From the NCBI RefSeq assembly GCF_014529535.1, contig NW_023503493.1:13362001-13426000 (forward strand): a DNA stretch of 64,000 nucleotides, read 5' to 3'. A program made the position numbers and the translations under genes. The notes under the pieces were generated by a model. It worked only from the letters and a program-made list of their open reading frames with translations. It made no database searches and had not been told where the DNA came from. Below are positions 1 to 12,139 of this stretch, in pieces. The stretch comes from Bradysia coprophila (lineage: Eukaryota; Arthropoda; Insecta; Diptera; Sciaridae). The number at the start of each line of letters is the position of its first letter. Positions within the stretch are counted from its first letter, which is position 1.

Positions 1-2665
1 AGTTTGGGTGTCCAATGCACTTGTCGCTTCGTCAAGCATGACAATCCATGGAGATTTTAGAATCGTTCGAGCTGGAGATCGGATAAAAAATAATTATTTT
101 CTGGAGTGTGAACCTGAGGAGCCAGCGAACTTACCGATAGCAACCCTTTGCTTTTCTCCTCCGCTCAATCTCAGACCTCTCTCACCGACTTGAGTGTCGT
201 ATTTATCCGGGAAGCCCATGATTTTCTCGTGAATGTCTGCATTTCGAGCAGCTGATATCACATCCGTTTCGGCCGCATCGATTCGGCCATACTGGATGTT
301 GTACTTGATGGTATTGTTGAACAATACAGTGTCTTGTGGCACCACACCAATGGCTCTTCGTAAAGAGTCTTGCGTGACGGTTTTTATATTCTGACCATCC
401 ACCAATATCGCACCACTGTCGACGTCATAGAAACGGAACAACAGTCGAACAATTGTACTTTTTCCAGCTCCGGATGGACCGACTAAGGCTAAGGTTTTAC
501 CGGGCGGTACATTGAAGCTAACATTTTTGAGGACGAAACGTTCCGGTGTGTAACCGAAGGTAACATTTGAAAAATCGATTCCGCCTCGTACGACGGCCAA
601 ACCACCGGCACCAGGAGCATCAATCACTTCCTGCGTTTCTCGCATTAGGTCGAACATATTTTCCATGTCAACGAAATTCTTCTGGATTGCACTGAACGGA
701 GAGACCGATAAATATTGAACAACGGAAGTGTGTTCCATTCAAACTCACCGATAATATGTTCCGAACCAATTGAGTGGCACGTACAACTGAATGATGTAAC
801 TGGCAAACAAAACATAATCGCCTACAGTCAACTGTTGCTTTTCGACAACCATCCAAGCACACAACAGTGACCCAGCCAACAATCCACTTGAAATAATTAC
901 ATTTTGCGTAATGTTAAGGATGTTCAGCGTGATGTTCGATTTGAACTCCTCGACCTGTGTGGAATGGTGATAATTTATATGAATTTAACGTTCGAGATTA
1001 CAGCCCAAAGGTTCGACTCACTTGAAATTTCAAAATTGCCTCCCGGTAACAGTCCACTTCGTACTGTTCAGCGCCATAATATTTGACGGTTTCGAAATTC
1101 AACAGCGAGTCAACACTTCTAGCTTTCTGCGCATTGTCAGCCAAATTCATTCGTCGCTGGAATTTCGTTCGCCATTCGGTTACAGCTATGGTTGCAACTG
1201 ATTGCCAATAACAAGACATTTAACAAAGGTTTCGAAACGAAAAGCGAAATGCTCGAACTTACAAATGTACAGTCCCATCGTCACAAAAACAATCAACCCG
1301 AACCACCAATTAAACGCCGAAATGAAGAAGACAATTGCCACAATTATATCCACGATGGTCGGTGCAATGGAGAACAGAATGTAGTTCAACAAGTTGTTGA
1401 TACTGTCCGTTCCACGGTCCATGACACGCAACACTTCGCCGGTCTTTCGGTTCAAATGCCATTTCAACGACAAACTGTGCAAGTGACGGAACAATTCCAC
1501 TTCGATTTCACGAGTCGTGTACTGACTGATCCTGATCCACAAAAACGAACGCAGATTGTTCAGTAAGCCCATACCGCCAGTGCCGCCACCTTGTAGAAAT
1601 TTGAAGGCAACATAAATGAGGACCCAGTCCCATCGGAAATCGGGTGTCGTTAAGCTGTCGACTAATTGATGGGAAAACGTTTAGGATTAAAACTCGAAGC
1701 CGCTGTGGTTGAGTCGCTGTCGACCTACCAATTTTCTTGTTGTAAATCGGAACATACAGATTGATGACACGACCGCCAATCAACAGTACGAAACACATGA
1801 TTACTTTCAGTTGCAGAAACATATCATTCCGTGGCCATATGAATGGAAGTAATGTGCGCAGTTTCGTCCAGGCATTCACCCAAGTCGAACGATTTTCCTA
1901 CGGAGAATGGAAGGAAATGTTCAACAAAGCGAGCAACACCACGATATCCCATTCCATACTTACATCATTTTCATCGATTAAACGTTCATGATCAATGGGC
2001 GACACAATACCGGGCGCCTTCAGGCCGAGTATAAAAATGAACAGTCCGCAAATGTAGCGGAGAACGAAAAATGTCATTTCGACTGTGTCTTTGGGACCGT
2101 GCCAGTGGAACCACCAATCTTCATGTCGCATATTGATGAACGATAAATTTTCGACGATAAAGACAAGACTCCAGAAAATCAACAGCACGAGTCCATGGCC
2201 TCGGGTCGGAGTTGACGGTAGCAAGTAGTATCGTTCTTTGACCAACAGGCAAATGGAGAATGGATACGCAAAACATGTTAGAACTACAGCGAGGATCTGT
2301 AAATTGTGGGAAAATATTTTACAAATTCGTCTCTTACGTTGCGAAAGTCACGTATGCCCGTTTACCATAAAACCATAGACTTTTCCACCGTCATAGTAGA
2401 ACATTTGGAACATAAACCGTGCAAACGATAGTATGGGTACGAGTAGCGATAAGAAAATCTGTAGATTGTACAACTTTGGCTTGTTAACCGGTAGATCGTC
2501 GTTGAGCGTCGCATATCGACGATACATGAATAGCTGCAGCGTTCCGAATATTAACAGAAATCCGGCAATGATCGATGTGGAAACCGTGTCCACAAAACAA
2601 TGTGACATGCCATTTTTCGTCCATACTTCGTGCAAAGTAACATTCGGTGGACAGTAGGAGATCAT
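1..2665 (-). CDS. ABCB6: ABCB6-type mitochondrial/vesicular ABC half transporter (partial, C-terminus off window)
   Basis: ABC half transporter of the ABCB6 (fly Hmt-1) family, which moves porphyrin or heavy-metal conjugates across organelle or vesicle membranes. Exons read complement of 1-71, 135-691, 749-954, 1022-1197, 1263-1661, 1729-1897, 1964-2296 and 2366-2665, all with GT/AG ends and a continuous frame of 737 codons. The start is ATG at 2665, and the N-terminal multispan extension typical of ABCB6 follows. The transmembrane domain includes the block [12 protein letters not shown], followed by [16 protein letters not shown]. In the nucleotide-binding domain are Walker A GPSGAGKS (residues about 599-606), signature LSGGE (about 703-707), Walker B IVMLDE (about 723-728) and D-loop SALD. 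The H-loop and C-terminus lie beyond base 1. Introns are 57 to 69 nt. Nothing looks broken. Family assignment is firm; substrate is known only from the family. Confidence 0.95.
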
Positions 2666-3904
2666 GTTGAGCGGTTGTTAGGTTCTGAAATTTTGAAAAT
2701 AATTTTTTTTCGTCATTGAACTGGAAATAATTTTTTTTTTAATTCAATAACATCCTCTACCCGTTGTCCCGGTTGCGCGAGCTCTTTATTATGATAAATT
2801 CCAGTGGAGGGCCCAACCAAAAACTTAATTCTTTTCAAGTAGACTAAAAAGAATCGAGCAACTTCCACCAGCTTCCACCTTCATAACTCAAGAGAAACTA
2901 TTCGAACGATTGTTATGCAATCTGAATTGTTTCAGTCAGTGACACTATCTATTTTATAGAGATAATCGAGCAATCATTGTTGTTTTAAGCACATTCAGAC
3001 TCAATATTATCTATCAATGAGTGAAATTACACCATATAAGATAAGGATATCAGATGACGTTGGTCTGGAAAACCGGCAGTAACAAAAATCCAACGTAATA
3101 ATAAACCATAAACGGGCCAGTGGATGAGATAATTGGATGACGATTTTTCGATATTTAGAAGTTTGTCGTTTCCCGTCTGTGATTCCTACCGTATTTCGTT
3201 TGGAGTTATTACGTTTTAGTAGACGATTAGTACAATCATCGATTCTTAGAACGACACGCTTATCGTTACTACGATGAAATTTGCACTAAAAATAAAATCG
3301 CATCGGGACATCTGATACACAGAAAAATGATTACTAATTTGATAAGCCCTTCTCACTTTCTATTCGGTGAACACAATAAGATGATTACAATCAAAGTTAG
3401 CTCGATTTCAATTAGATTTTACCTTAATTCAATCACTTGTCACGGTACAACAAACACTGACAAATTAACTGTGAACGATTTTACATCAGCACATCTTTAC
3501 AACAATAATATTGTGTGTTTATCACAGACTTTTATAAACTTTTGCTGGTGTAAATATTTGCAGTTTTAACACCGGAATGACTGTTCAAAAGGAAAAAAAT
3601 TATAAAAACGTAAAATGAGTGACGTTTCAAAGTGGTCCCGTTTTGACAGCGGTAGCGTTTACATTGTGTGATATAAAAACGAGTGTTAGTAGGTTTTGAA
3701 AGAACAGGTGAAACACTCTGATGGTTAATCACAAACACGAATATATATATAAGCAGGTTCAGGGTGAATTCGAGTGCAGCGCAAGTTCATTTCATTGTAG
3801 CACTTACTATTTTAATAGAATTTTGCAATGCTATAAGTCACTTTTCCAACGTTCAAGCCAATATATTCCCCACATTCCATCAAGTCTGTCTATTGATATC
3901 GAGT

Positions 3905-4390
3905 CTGTCATTGATATGGTCGAAAAAAGTAAGAATTTTTTTTTTCAACACTTTCCTATTGCAAAATGGAACTGTTAACGACCTCTGTCGCTCATAAACA
4001 GAGTATCACCAGATCGGAAATTTCATGCTGATTGTAGGGTTGCTAGGAATCTCGCGCCGCGTCATTCACAATAATTCACACTTTTATTTGACACATTTTG
4101 TATAAGGAAGATGTCACTTTGTGAGTTATTGTGAATGACGCGGCGCGAGATTCCCTAACACCGATTGTAGTGGTACCATTCAATTTCACCGACCCATACC
4201 AAACGGAAGAGTCACGTGTTCAAGTCTCACTGATATGGTCGAAAAAAGTAAGAAAATAAATATTTTTCAACATTTTCCTATTGCAAAATGGAACTGTTAA
4301 CGAACTCTGTCGCTCCTGAGCAGAGTATCACCAGATCGGAAATTTCATGCTGATTTTAGTGGTACCATTAAATTTCACCGACTATTACCA
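3905..4390. repeat. Direct tandem duplication, first copy interrupted by a MITE
   Basis: Two near-identical copies start at about 3905 and 4229. Both carry GATATGGTCGAAAAAAGTAA, a block with CTATTGCAAAATGGAACTG, and AGTATCACCAGATCGG. Copy 1 continues after the inserted element at 4038-4162 with TGGTACCATTCAATTTCACC; copy 2 has TGGTACCATTAAATTTCACC uninterrupted. Copy 2 is therefore the empty site that defines the insertion in copy 1. No coding potential. Confidence 0.85.
4038..4162. mobile_element. hAT-like MITE (125 bp) with 8-bp target duplication
   Basis: Terminal inverted repeats of about 37 bp share the core CTCGCGCCGCGTCATTCACA. The left end begins GGTTGCTAGGAATCTCGCGC and the right end, read on the minus strand, begins GGTGTTAGGGAATCTCGCGC. 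GATTGTAG flanks both sides (4030-4037 and 4163-4170). The sister copy of the host duplication has one GATTTTAG at this point, an empty site. An 8-bp duplication is typical of hAT transposons. It has no coding capacity. Confidence 0.85.
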
Positions 4391-4618
4391 AAAATGCTTC
4401 TGAAAGGTGGTGATCATCACGTGATTACTGTAGCTTTATTGTAAATTAGATAAATTCCATAATTTGGAAGAAAAACAAATTTACGATAACACCTTTAGAT
4501 AGGGTGTTTATATTTTCAAACGTAAACAAAGTGCCTGCTCATTTTCATTGCACATATTTTCAGTGTAAGTTCTTTGGGGATGATTTTTGACATTTCAAAT
4601 AAATTCGACTTGATCTAC

Positions 4619-4751
4619 AGAGTGTTTAAGTGAGAGAGATGGCGAGATGACAACCTATTGTTCCATCTCGGGGTCTGCTGTCAGATTCTTTTGTATTATC
4701 GATGACAGCAGACCCCGAGTTGTTTTTCCATCTCGCTCTACTTAAACACCG
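4619..4751. mobile_element. Hairpin MITE with about 50-bp inverted repeats
   Basis: The inner arms are an exact match of CTCGGGGTCTGCTGTCA to its reverse complement around a 20-bp loop. The outer ends read GTGTTTAAGT and ACTTAAACAC, with a partly repeated CATCTCG motif between. It could fold into one long stem if transcribed. It lies about 420 bp upstream of the RPB7 start codon. Confidence 0.75.
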
Positions 4752-5172
4752 TATATAATAGGTGTGTTCCATCGTACGATAAAAACGATTTTTGACAAGC
4801 CGAAAACGAACGAGAGCCATAACCTCAATGCTTTTGCGAACAATTTGTCAACAATAATTTTTTGGTTATTTATCAATGGATGACGCGGTGACAGCTCAAC
4901 TAACCTTGGAACAGACCTACAGCCGCCACGAAATTGCCGAAATTGAAAATTGTAAAAGTTTTAATTTTTTGGCAACCTGCAATCGATCTGAAGCTGCAGT
5001 GTAAACCATTCACTGCATTCACTTCAGAAACGTCAAACCGGATCACTTATTTTATTTTAATTTGTTGTTGATGAGAGTCGAATAGAAGCCGCCAATACAA
5101 AAACATTTATTTGTACGAGAAGACGAAAATTCTATTTTGCACAAAAACATCGAACCATTCCTGTCCAGAACA

Positions 5173-5972
5173 ATGTTTTATCACGTGAGTGTTCCGAATT
5201 TAATTGAATTTATCGTTCAGCTGTTCAACAGCGTTGATAACAACTTAACCAAACAAACCATATCAACAGATCTCGCTCGAACATGAAATTTTGCTGCATC
5301 CCAAATATTTTGGACCCCAACTGATGGAAACAGTGAAGCAGAAACTTTACACAGAAGTTGAGGGCACCTGCACGGGAAAATATGGATTTGTCATAGCAGT
5401 GACTACAATTGATCAGATCGGTTCCGGCATAATACAGCCAGGACAGGGCTTCGTCGTGTATCCTGTCAAATATAAGGCAATCGTTTTCCGACCATTTAAA
5501 GGTGAAGTACTCGATGCAGTCGTCACACAGGTCAATAAGGTAAGTTCCGTATACAATCTGCATTACGGATAGGACATCAGCACAAATTCTGGAATCTTTT
5601 CAGGTGGGAATGTTTGCAGAAATCGGTCCTCTGTCTTGCTTTATATCGCATCATGTAAGTGGGATAGACAATTATTCCGATCCAATTTAGTTTCACTAAT
5701 TTCCACTCTTAAAGTCCATACCAGCTGATATGCAGTTCTGTCCGAATGGAAATCCGCCCTGTTACAAGTCGAAAGAAGAGGAAGTGGTTATTGCTCCAGA
5801 AGACAAGATTCGACTCAAAATTGTGGGTACAAGAGTAGACGCCACTGGAATCGTGAGTTCATTTTTCGGAGATTCATTGTCCTTTTCACTTCAATCGTTA
5901 AACGAAAAATTTATTTTCCAGTTCGCTATCGGTACTCTTATGGACGATTATTTGGGTCTCGTTTGCAGTTAG
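5173..5972 (+). CDS. Polr2G: RNA polymerase II subunit RPB7
   Basis: Subunit of the RPB4/RPB7 stalk of RNA polymerase II, acting in the nucleus in initiation and nascent-RNA binding. Exons: 5173-5184, 5270-5539, 5604-5654, 5715-5852 and 5922-5972. They sum to 173 codons plus stop, the length I know for fly RPB7. The first exon is tiny and codes only MFYH, matching the invariant family N-terminus [15 protein letters not shown]. The N-terminal RNP-like domain covers about residues 1-80 and the S1/OB domain about 81-160, with conserved [18 protein letters not shown] and the C-terminal [14 protein letters not shown]. All four introns are phase 0 and 60 to 85 nt. AATAAA at 5985-5990 follows the stop at once. 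Identity is certain. Confidence 0.98.
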
Positions 5973-5984
5973 GTCGAAAGTTGA

Positions 5985-5990
5985 AATAAA
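5985..5990 (+). terminator. Poly(A) signal of RPB7
   Basis: AATAAA lies 12 bases after the TAG stop of RPB7, so the 3' UTR is probably very short. Confidence 0.7.
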
Positions 5991-6461
5991 ATGCGTTGTA
6001 AGTCAGACGGATTGCGTTTTCTTTCATGGATTGTGCTGCGAATAACAGCTTAGACAAACAAAATGCTTAATTATGTGTACGGAACAGTAAGCCAGCTGTT
6101 GAAACAATTCTAAATTCATAAGACCAAATTCCATTTCGTATTCTAAATATGACGAATCTTAAAAACATCAGCGCAGAATATAATTCAAGGCAAAATATTT
6201 TTTTTCGCTCTAGTTAGTGAATCCTTCACAACGAGATTGTGAAATTTTTGTAAATGTTTCGAAATTGCAAACTTCTTGTTGTTCCTCAAATAGAATAATC
6301 ATATTTAGATCTGCTGATAACTTTACAGAACACCCAGACATCTACAATTAGTACAGAAACCCTGAAATCTTTGGCGGCTCACAACTGTGAAATGCAGAAC
6401 AAACGAATATTGAATTCAAAGTGCCTAGGTTTACGCAATAAAAAAATTATTTTCTCTTTAG

Positions 6462-6556
6462 TTTTCCCTATTTTCCTTATAATTTTCCCGATTTTCCTTA
6501 ATTTTCCATATTTTTCCTAATTTTCCCTATTTTCCTTAATTTTCCCGATTTTCTCT
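6462..6556. repeat. Pyrimidine-rich minisatellite, TTTTCCCTATTTTCCTTAA-like units
   Basis: About six imperfect units of 15 to 16 bases with the consensus ATTTTCC(C/T)(T/G)A are arranged head to tail. One strand is almost pure pyrimidine with A spacers. A similar C/T-rich tract occurs at 57090-57185. Confidence 0.75.
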
Positions 6557-7380
6557 AAAAAAAAAATCCCTAAAATAGTCCCTGTGTCACATACAGGAAA
6601 GTCACTTAAAGCAGCTAAAACTGAACTAGAACCATAAATAATCTCTGATGTTATAACCTTTTCTGAAATTATTTTCTCAACTTTTTTATTTGTTTTATAT
6701 CCAGCACCCATTTTTTTTATCTTTCTATGGCAAACCAAACACCTACCTAATACGATTTATTGAAGGGCGAATTCAGTTGTCGTCTATATTTTGGTCCTAT
6801 AAATTTAAATTGAGTTAAGATCTTGGATGAAACTGAACCGAAATAAAAAAAAAAATTGTGGTCAGCCTAAATATTCGTATTGGCACAAATATTTTTGTTA
6901 CAACGAAAAACTGAACAAAATTTCAAAAATTTTGTGATATCCCAAATAATTTGTGCCGGCACAAAAATTGTCACTATCTTAAACGGGTTCTCCAGGTTTG
7001 AGAAGGTTGCTGTCGGTCGTAAGATCTAATAGAAATCTGATAGCACACTGAGAGTAAGGCAAGGTTTCTTTTATAACATTTTCTAGAAGCAATCGCAATT
7101 ACTCTATAATTCTTCAGAGTGAAAGTCCGCAAAGGGAATCAGACATGTTTCATGACTTAAAAGGAAATATCAATTTTTTCACAGCGTTATTTAGACAGGA
7201 GAATCACTCTCTTTTTGAATCTTTTTGTAGAAAGAAGCATCAACCTTTTTTCGCAACATTTCGTTGAAGGAAGCATCAACTCTTTTTCATAGCATTTAGT
7301 AGAAGGAAGCATCATTGATTATTAAAGAAATTTACATGTACCAAGAAAAGGTGGTCAGGCTAGGCAATGAAAGTGTAAAA

Positions 7381-7510
7381 CAGGCATGGTCTATTGTCCG
7401 CCCGGCGGACATAAAAATTTGATTTTCGTGCTTAAACGCACTCATTTTCATATTATTTTGACATAAAATGTGAGTGCGTTTAAGACGAATTCGCCGACCG
7501 ACCATACCTG
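7381..7510. mobile_element. Hairpin MITE with CAGGYATGGTC ends
   Basis: The left end CAGGCATGGTC mirrors the right end GACCATACCTG. An inner stem pairs GCTTAAACGCACTCATTTT with AAAATGTGAGTGCGTTTAAG. Length is 130 bp with no coding capacity. A flanking duplication was not clear. Confidence 0.7.
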
Positions 7511-8160
7511 TTCTAGATTTTCATTGAGGCTAGGCCCTCATCCTGACCTGTAAAAACTTGGATCTTTTCAGAATACAAATTATAAATAAAAAATGTCTTC
7601 TAAATATTTCGCCGCAGGAATCGTGTCCATCACACAACCAGCATTGGAGCGTTAAATAGCCTAAGACTCTTTGGCAAAGAGATTCTTTCTGTAAGATAAA
7701 ATTTTGATTTTTTATCTCCAGGTTATTCCTGCAACTTCGAACCATATCATTGATATGTGCCACAATTTTCCAAAAGAATATTTGCAACCTTTTCAGTTTC
7801 TAACTGAAAAAAGCAATTTATAGTTGCGACTAATGTTGACTAAAGTTGTTACCAAAACAGTTTATCTACGCTGATTTTATTTATGATAAGCGAAAATAGC
7901 GCCACCAGTAGAATATGTTTTCAAAAACATAACTAAAAGTCATCTGCTCTATTCCTGTTGTTACCGAATTGTTTCTCTGAATAACAAGCGAAATCTTCTG
8001 TAACAAATAATCAGCTGAACGTACCTCCCCTGAAACAATCGTGATTATTGATCTCAATTTTTCAATAAATTTCATTGTTTCTGGACATCCTAAGGTTCCG
8101 AAAGCAAAAGGTGTTAATAGGTAATTCTCTTTGTCTTTGTTCTCAGTCCAAGAAAAGTAA

Positions 8161-8320
8161 GAAATCATCTATTCAACGGTTCTAATCCAACTGGTTCCAC
8201 ATTCGATATCCACTTTACTTACGTACAAATTACAAATACATATGCCTAATAACGTGGATTTCGTATGTGGAAATTTCGTAAGTGGAACAAGTTGGATTAG
8301 TAACGTTGAATGGATGACTT
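8161..8320. mobile_element. Hairpin MITE, 160 bp
   Basis: The arm containing TCTAATCCAACTGGTTCCAC pairs with GTGGAACAAGTTGGATTAG. The ends read AATCATCTATTCAACG and CGTTGAATGGATGACTT. Noncoding. Confidence 0.7.
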
Positions 8321-9536
8321 CTTATTTAACACTTCTAATTGTTATATTGATCTTTTCGCTTTACCAGCGATCAACCGTGATTTCTAGCAGGGTATGATTC
8401 ATTTATTACGAAGGAGCTGAATTATCTGATAGAAGAGACTTTAGCTATTTGCACTGTCCTTTATTTTATCATCTACTCCGCTACATAAGATCGACAAATG
8501 GGGTGTATTCGCCTTACCTCTATCAGATATAGTCTATCTTGTTGTCTGGAAGTAATGTTTTCTAAGAAATCATGTAACTAATCCCAGTAATTCCTTTCGG
8601 AATGACAGGCGAATCTGAACCATCTCTAAGAGCCATCTCTTAGCGCGAGAATCCATACTTACGTCTTCAATAATCGCTTTAATGTAATCTGCCAAATCAA
8701 AATTTTAGAGAATTCGGGACAATTTTTTGTTGGAGGAACTGGACACAGATGGAAGCAATTTTTTCAGTGGAATGAACATAAATGGGACCTGAATGGGACA
8801 CTATTTTAACATAAGCATCGCACACTAAGTAGTAAGGCACCCATCGCTATTTATTCCATTCAGTCCCATACAATTTAGTCGATTTAGTTCCAGAAGTGCG
8901 ACAACCCTAGCTGGTCCCTGCATTTGAATACATATTAGACGAGAAGCGTTAAATCATCCGAAAATTTCGTAATAGTTGTCCGTGCGACAAAGTGTCTACA
9001 GTCTACATAAACGGAAAGACTTTGGGTTCAACACCGTGTGTGCAGGAATCATTCCATGTTGACATTTGAACAGTTTTATGACTTGAGTTTCGTCACTCTC
9101 GTGTCGCAAAATTCCGAGTTTAGAAATGGTATTGAACATACAACAAGTCGACGTCTGAAGATGAAAACCTAAGGCAGACCTCTAACAGAAACCGTTCTCT
9201 GCTAAAACCCTTAAATTTAGCTTCGTGTCTTTGGCGTGAATGTTGGATATGATTACGTGCATCGTGTTTCTGTACAATTCTCATAATCACCATACACGTA
9301 GCATGGTGTTCAATGCTATAAACAAGACGAAACATGAATTTAGGCTCAGCCCAAACACTTGCCGGCCGAACACTGCATTTAATGAACACTGACAGTTAAT
9401 ACGAGCGGAATTACTATCTAAAACTGAAAGTCACAACGTTTTCACTTCTTTCGGAACGTCTCGGTTATATTTGAATCAACGAAAAAATGAAATGAAATTA
9501 ACACCCGGACACTGTCTCTGTGTATCTCAATTGCGT

Positions 9537-10009
9537 TTATTCATTTTCCTGTGATCTCAAACGACCATTTGGATTTGTCAAACGAATGGACAATTGCTTA
9601 GCACGTTCAACGATTTCCTTTCGCTTTTTCGACGAAACATTGTGTGCGATCTCGCCGCAGTACACACGGTTTTGCATCATCAGCACTTCCAATTCTTTGA
9701 CGTTGTGGACCAAGAACTTCTTGAAACCAGTCGGTAGCATATGACGGGTACGTTTGTTGGAACCGTAACCGATGTTTGGCATCAAGTATTGACCCTTGAA
9801 ACGGCGACGAACTCTGTTGTCAATACCCTTTGGCTTGCGCCAGTTTGGCTAAAAAAATGCACAGTAGAAGTGAGGTTAGTATCGTGTAAATAATCACTAC
9901 CGTGTCCTGTACTCACCGCCAACTTAGCATATCGGTCAGACTGGTGGCGAATGAAACGTTTTGTACGTTTCTTCACGATTTTGGGTCTATATGCTGGTCG
10001 GATAGTCAT
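9537..10009 (-). CDS. RpL32: 60S ribosomal protein L32
   Basis: Large-subunit ribosomal protein eL32 (fly Rp49), part of the cytosolic 60S subunit. Two coding exons, complement of 9537-9848 and 9917-10009, joined in phase 0, give 134 residues, the expected length. The N-terminus [19 protein letters not shown] and the C-terminus [15 protein letters not shown] are essentially identical to insect orthologues, and the middle carries [20 protein letters not shown]. The intron is 68 nt. Seven bases before the ATG a splice acceptor (minus strand TTTCAG, boundary near 10017) shows that the 5' UTR continues in an upstream noncoding exon, as is usual for ribosomal protein genes. No AATAAA was seen close to the stop. 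Identity is certain. Confidence 0.98.
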
Positions 10010-10690
10010 GTTGAATCTGAAACGGATCGAAGGTAAAATGTTAATATCAACAGACCGAATTCTAACGCTTAATCGTCGGTGTTTAAAGCAAATTTATTCG
10101 TAATTTTTACGTTGCATCGTCGGTTTATCGTCAGGCTACACTTTGGCCATTCAATTACCATTTAAGATGCAACGATTACGGGTATTTTTTCAGATTTTAT
10201 GCTAAGATGATGAAAAACCCACCGTATCTTTTTCGACGCGAAACAGAAAGAATGATACGAAGTTGGTTGCTTATTGATTTGACAGTGACAGATTGGCTGT
10301 TTCCTGCAGCCATTTTTAAACCCAGTCGAAACAAACGGAACGAAAATATTTTCGAACGATACGAGCGGGACATTTAAAAAAAACGAACGACAATGAATCA
10401 TTTCTATTTTATCGCTGTAAAGATACGTTCATTGACACGGCTATAAACTTTACACTTGTTTACAGCATTGGTTCATTGATACGTTCGTGACTTTCCCGCA
10501 ACGTAAAAACAACGCTTTTGGTTTTTGAGCATATTCTTTTATGAACTTTAAAGCGAAATTGTAAATTAAATTCAAGTTCGTTACATATGCAATCACCATT
10601 GTCCAGAGCCGCCTGAATTTTGAAATCATCTAAAATTTGGTAAATTTGGTAAATTCCAGAGAAATGGTAAGCGCGGCCACTCATGGCTGG

Positions 10691-10824
10691 GATAGAACAC
10701 GCCTGAGGCATATTTTTTTTCAACAATTTTCTCTCTCATTTCGTCTCTCAATTTTTTGACGTTTTTGGAGTTTTTCTCCCATCGGTTACATGTAATCAAT
10801 CTGTCATCGTCAGGCGTGTTCTAC
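10691..10824. mobile_element. Candidate short MITE with TAGAACACGCCTGA ends
   Basis: TAGAACACGCCTGA near the left end is mirrored by TCAGGCGTGTTCTA at the right end. The interior is T-rich and unpaired. About 130 bp, noncoding. Confidence 0.5.
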
Positions 10825-11453
10825 GACCCGAACTCGGTTTTTTGTCGGACTTTATAAGAAAACTTTTGTTACAGTGATTTCCTCAACATCTGCCACTGTA
10901 TTTCGCACCTTCCTTACAATGAAATAGTAACTTGTTTTTAATAACCCATTTTTTTGGCACTATCCTCATATTCTGCCATTTTTTATGCATTTCTTTTTGC
11001 GTGTAAGATGAACTATTTTCCTGAATAAACTTGCAGCAACGTTGCAGCAACGAGCTTCGCAGAATGTTAATAGGTTAATAGCTTATTTAAGCTGTTAATG
11101 TCACCTCAACCGATCTCAGTTCTTCTGTATGTGGACACAGGGACTTGTGTCACACTTCCATTCTTAGTGGTTTCTGAGCGATGTTATTACCCGGCGGCCC
11201 GGGAAAAACTCAAATTACTTGAATCGAACTTCGAAAATGAGATTCGGACCGAGCTTCTGGCCTGTTTCATTCCAGTGTAAGACCTACCGCTTAAGATTGT
11301 ATATGTATTGTATGTTCTAACTCACACAATATCCATCACTCCACCTTTATCACATTGGTACATCGTGTGGAACTCGTAACATTACACTCGTTCCGCTTCG
11401 CTACACTCGTTTCACGAACATTTACACTCAGATATATACTCACGCACACATTC

Positions 11454-11823
11454 CACGGTAAGCTTGAAATTTTTTTTATTCGACCTCTCGTGGACATGAA
11501 ATGTTTTTGGTGGTTTTTGTAGAGGGCGACACCATGAGTAAGAATAACATAAGAAAATATCTCGATGGGAAAATTTTTAATTAGATCGATTTTTCATTTT
11601 CTGGGACCTCTTGCAGGTATGATACATCCTTTAAAATTCACATCAACCTAGTTGAATGACTTTCCTTCATAAAAAAACTTAAAAATCGATATAATTAAAA
11701 ATTTTCTCATCGAAATATTTTCTTGTTATATTATTCTTACTCGTAGTGCCGCCCTCTACAAAAACCCCTAAAAATATTTCATGTCCACGAGAGGTCGAAT
11801 AAAAAAAAATCAAGCTCACCGTG
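11454..11823. mobile_element. Fold-back MITE, 370 bp
   Basis: Arms of about 140 bp pair, for example ATTCGACCTCTCGTGGACAT with ATGTCCACGAGAGGTCGAAT and TTTTTGTAGAGGGCG with CGCCCTCTACAAAAA. The ends read CACGGTAAGCTTGA and TCAAGCTCACCGTG. The pairing continues with mismatches through GAAAATTTTTAATTA into a short central loop. Confidence 0.85.
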
Positions 11824-11871
11824 ATTAAACTATTGCAATCAGGCTCACTTATTTGTATGTAACATACCGGA

Positions 11872-12139
11872 CACTAAATGGCATATCTCCGATATCTCAG
11901 AAACTACTGAACCGATTTTGATAAACTTTTTTCCCTGAAAGGTGGTAAAAAGTTATGAATTTTAAATCCGTATTCTCTAGAGACTTTTCAGTTTTTCGAC
12001 AATATCTTCCGAACCATATAAATAATAGACTAACTTCATTATTTACATAAATTTTAATAACTTTTTAGCACCTAGGGAAAAAAAGTTTATCAAAATTGAC
12101 TTAGTAGTTCTTGAGATATTGGAGATATGTCATTTAGTG
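11872..12139. mobile_element. Fold-back MITE, 268 bp, with CACTAAATGNCATATCTCC ends
   Basis: The left arm begins CACTAAATGGCATATCTCC and the right arm ends GGAGATATGTCATTTAGTG. Inner pairs include TTGATAAACTTTTTTCCCT with AGGGAAAAAAAGTTTATCAA. It starts about 50 bp after the previous fold-back element. Confidence 0.85.

Larger units (their letters stand above)
2666..5172. other. Intergenic region between divergent ABCB6 and RPB7
   Basis: No coding exon was recognised. The stretch is the shared upstream region of two divergently transcribed genes. It holds a direct duplication (about 3905-4200 and 4229-4390), one hAT-like MITE at 4038-4162 and one hairpin element at 4619-4751, each listed separately. 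The roughly 420 bp directly before RPB7 (4752-5172) would hold its promoter; no TATA box was evident. Confidence 0.6.
5991..9536. other. Intergenic region between RPB7 and RpL32, no gene seen
   Basis: No protein homology or splice-consistent exon was found. It contains a pyrimidine-rich minisatellite (6462-6556), a short degenerate repeat around GAAGGAAGCATCA (about 7200-7320) and two hairpin elements (7381-7510 and 8161-8320). Open frames here are short and lack codon-like structure. Confidence 0.55.

Noticed and set aside
1010..1020. GGTTCGACTC resembling a tRNA B box
   Set aside because: It lies in a 67-nt ABCB6 intron with no A box or cloverleaf. No tRNA gene was found in the window.
1192..1566. 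Plus-strand frame of 124 codons inside ABCB6
   Set aside because: Antisense shadow of an ABCB6 exon with strong conservation on the minus strand.
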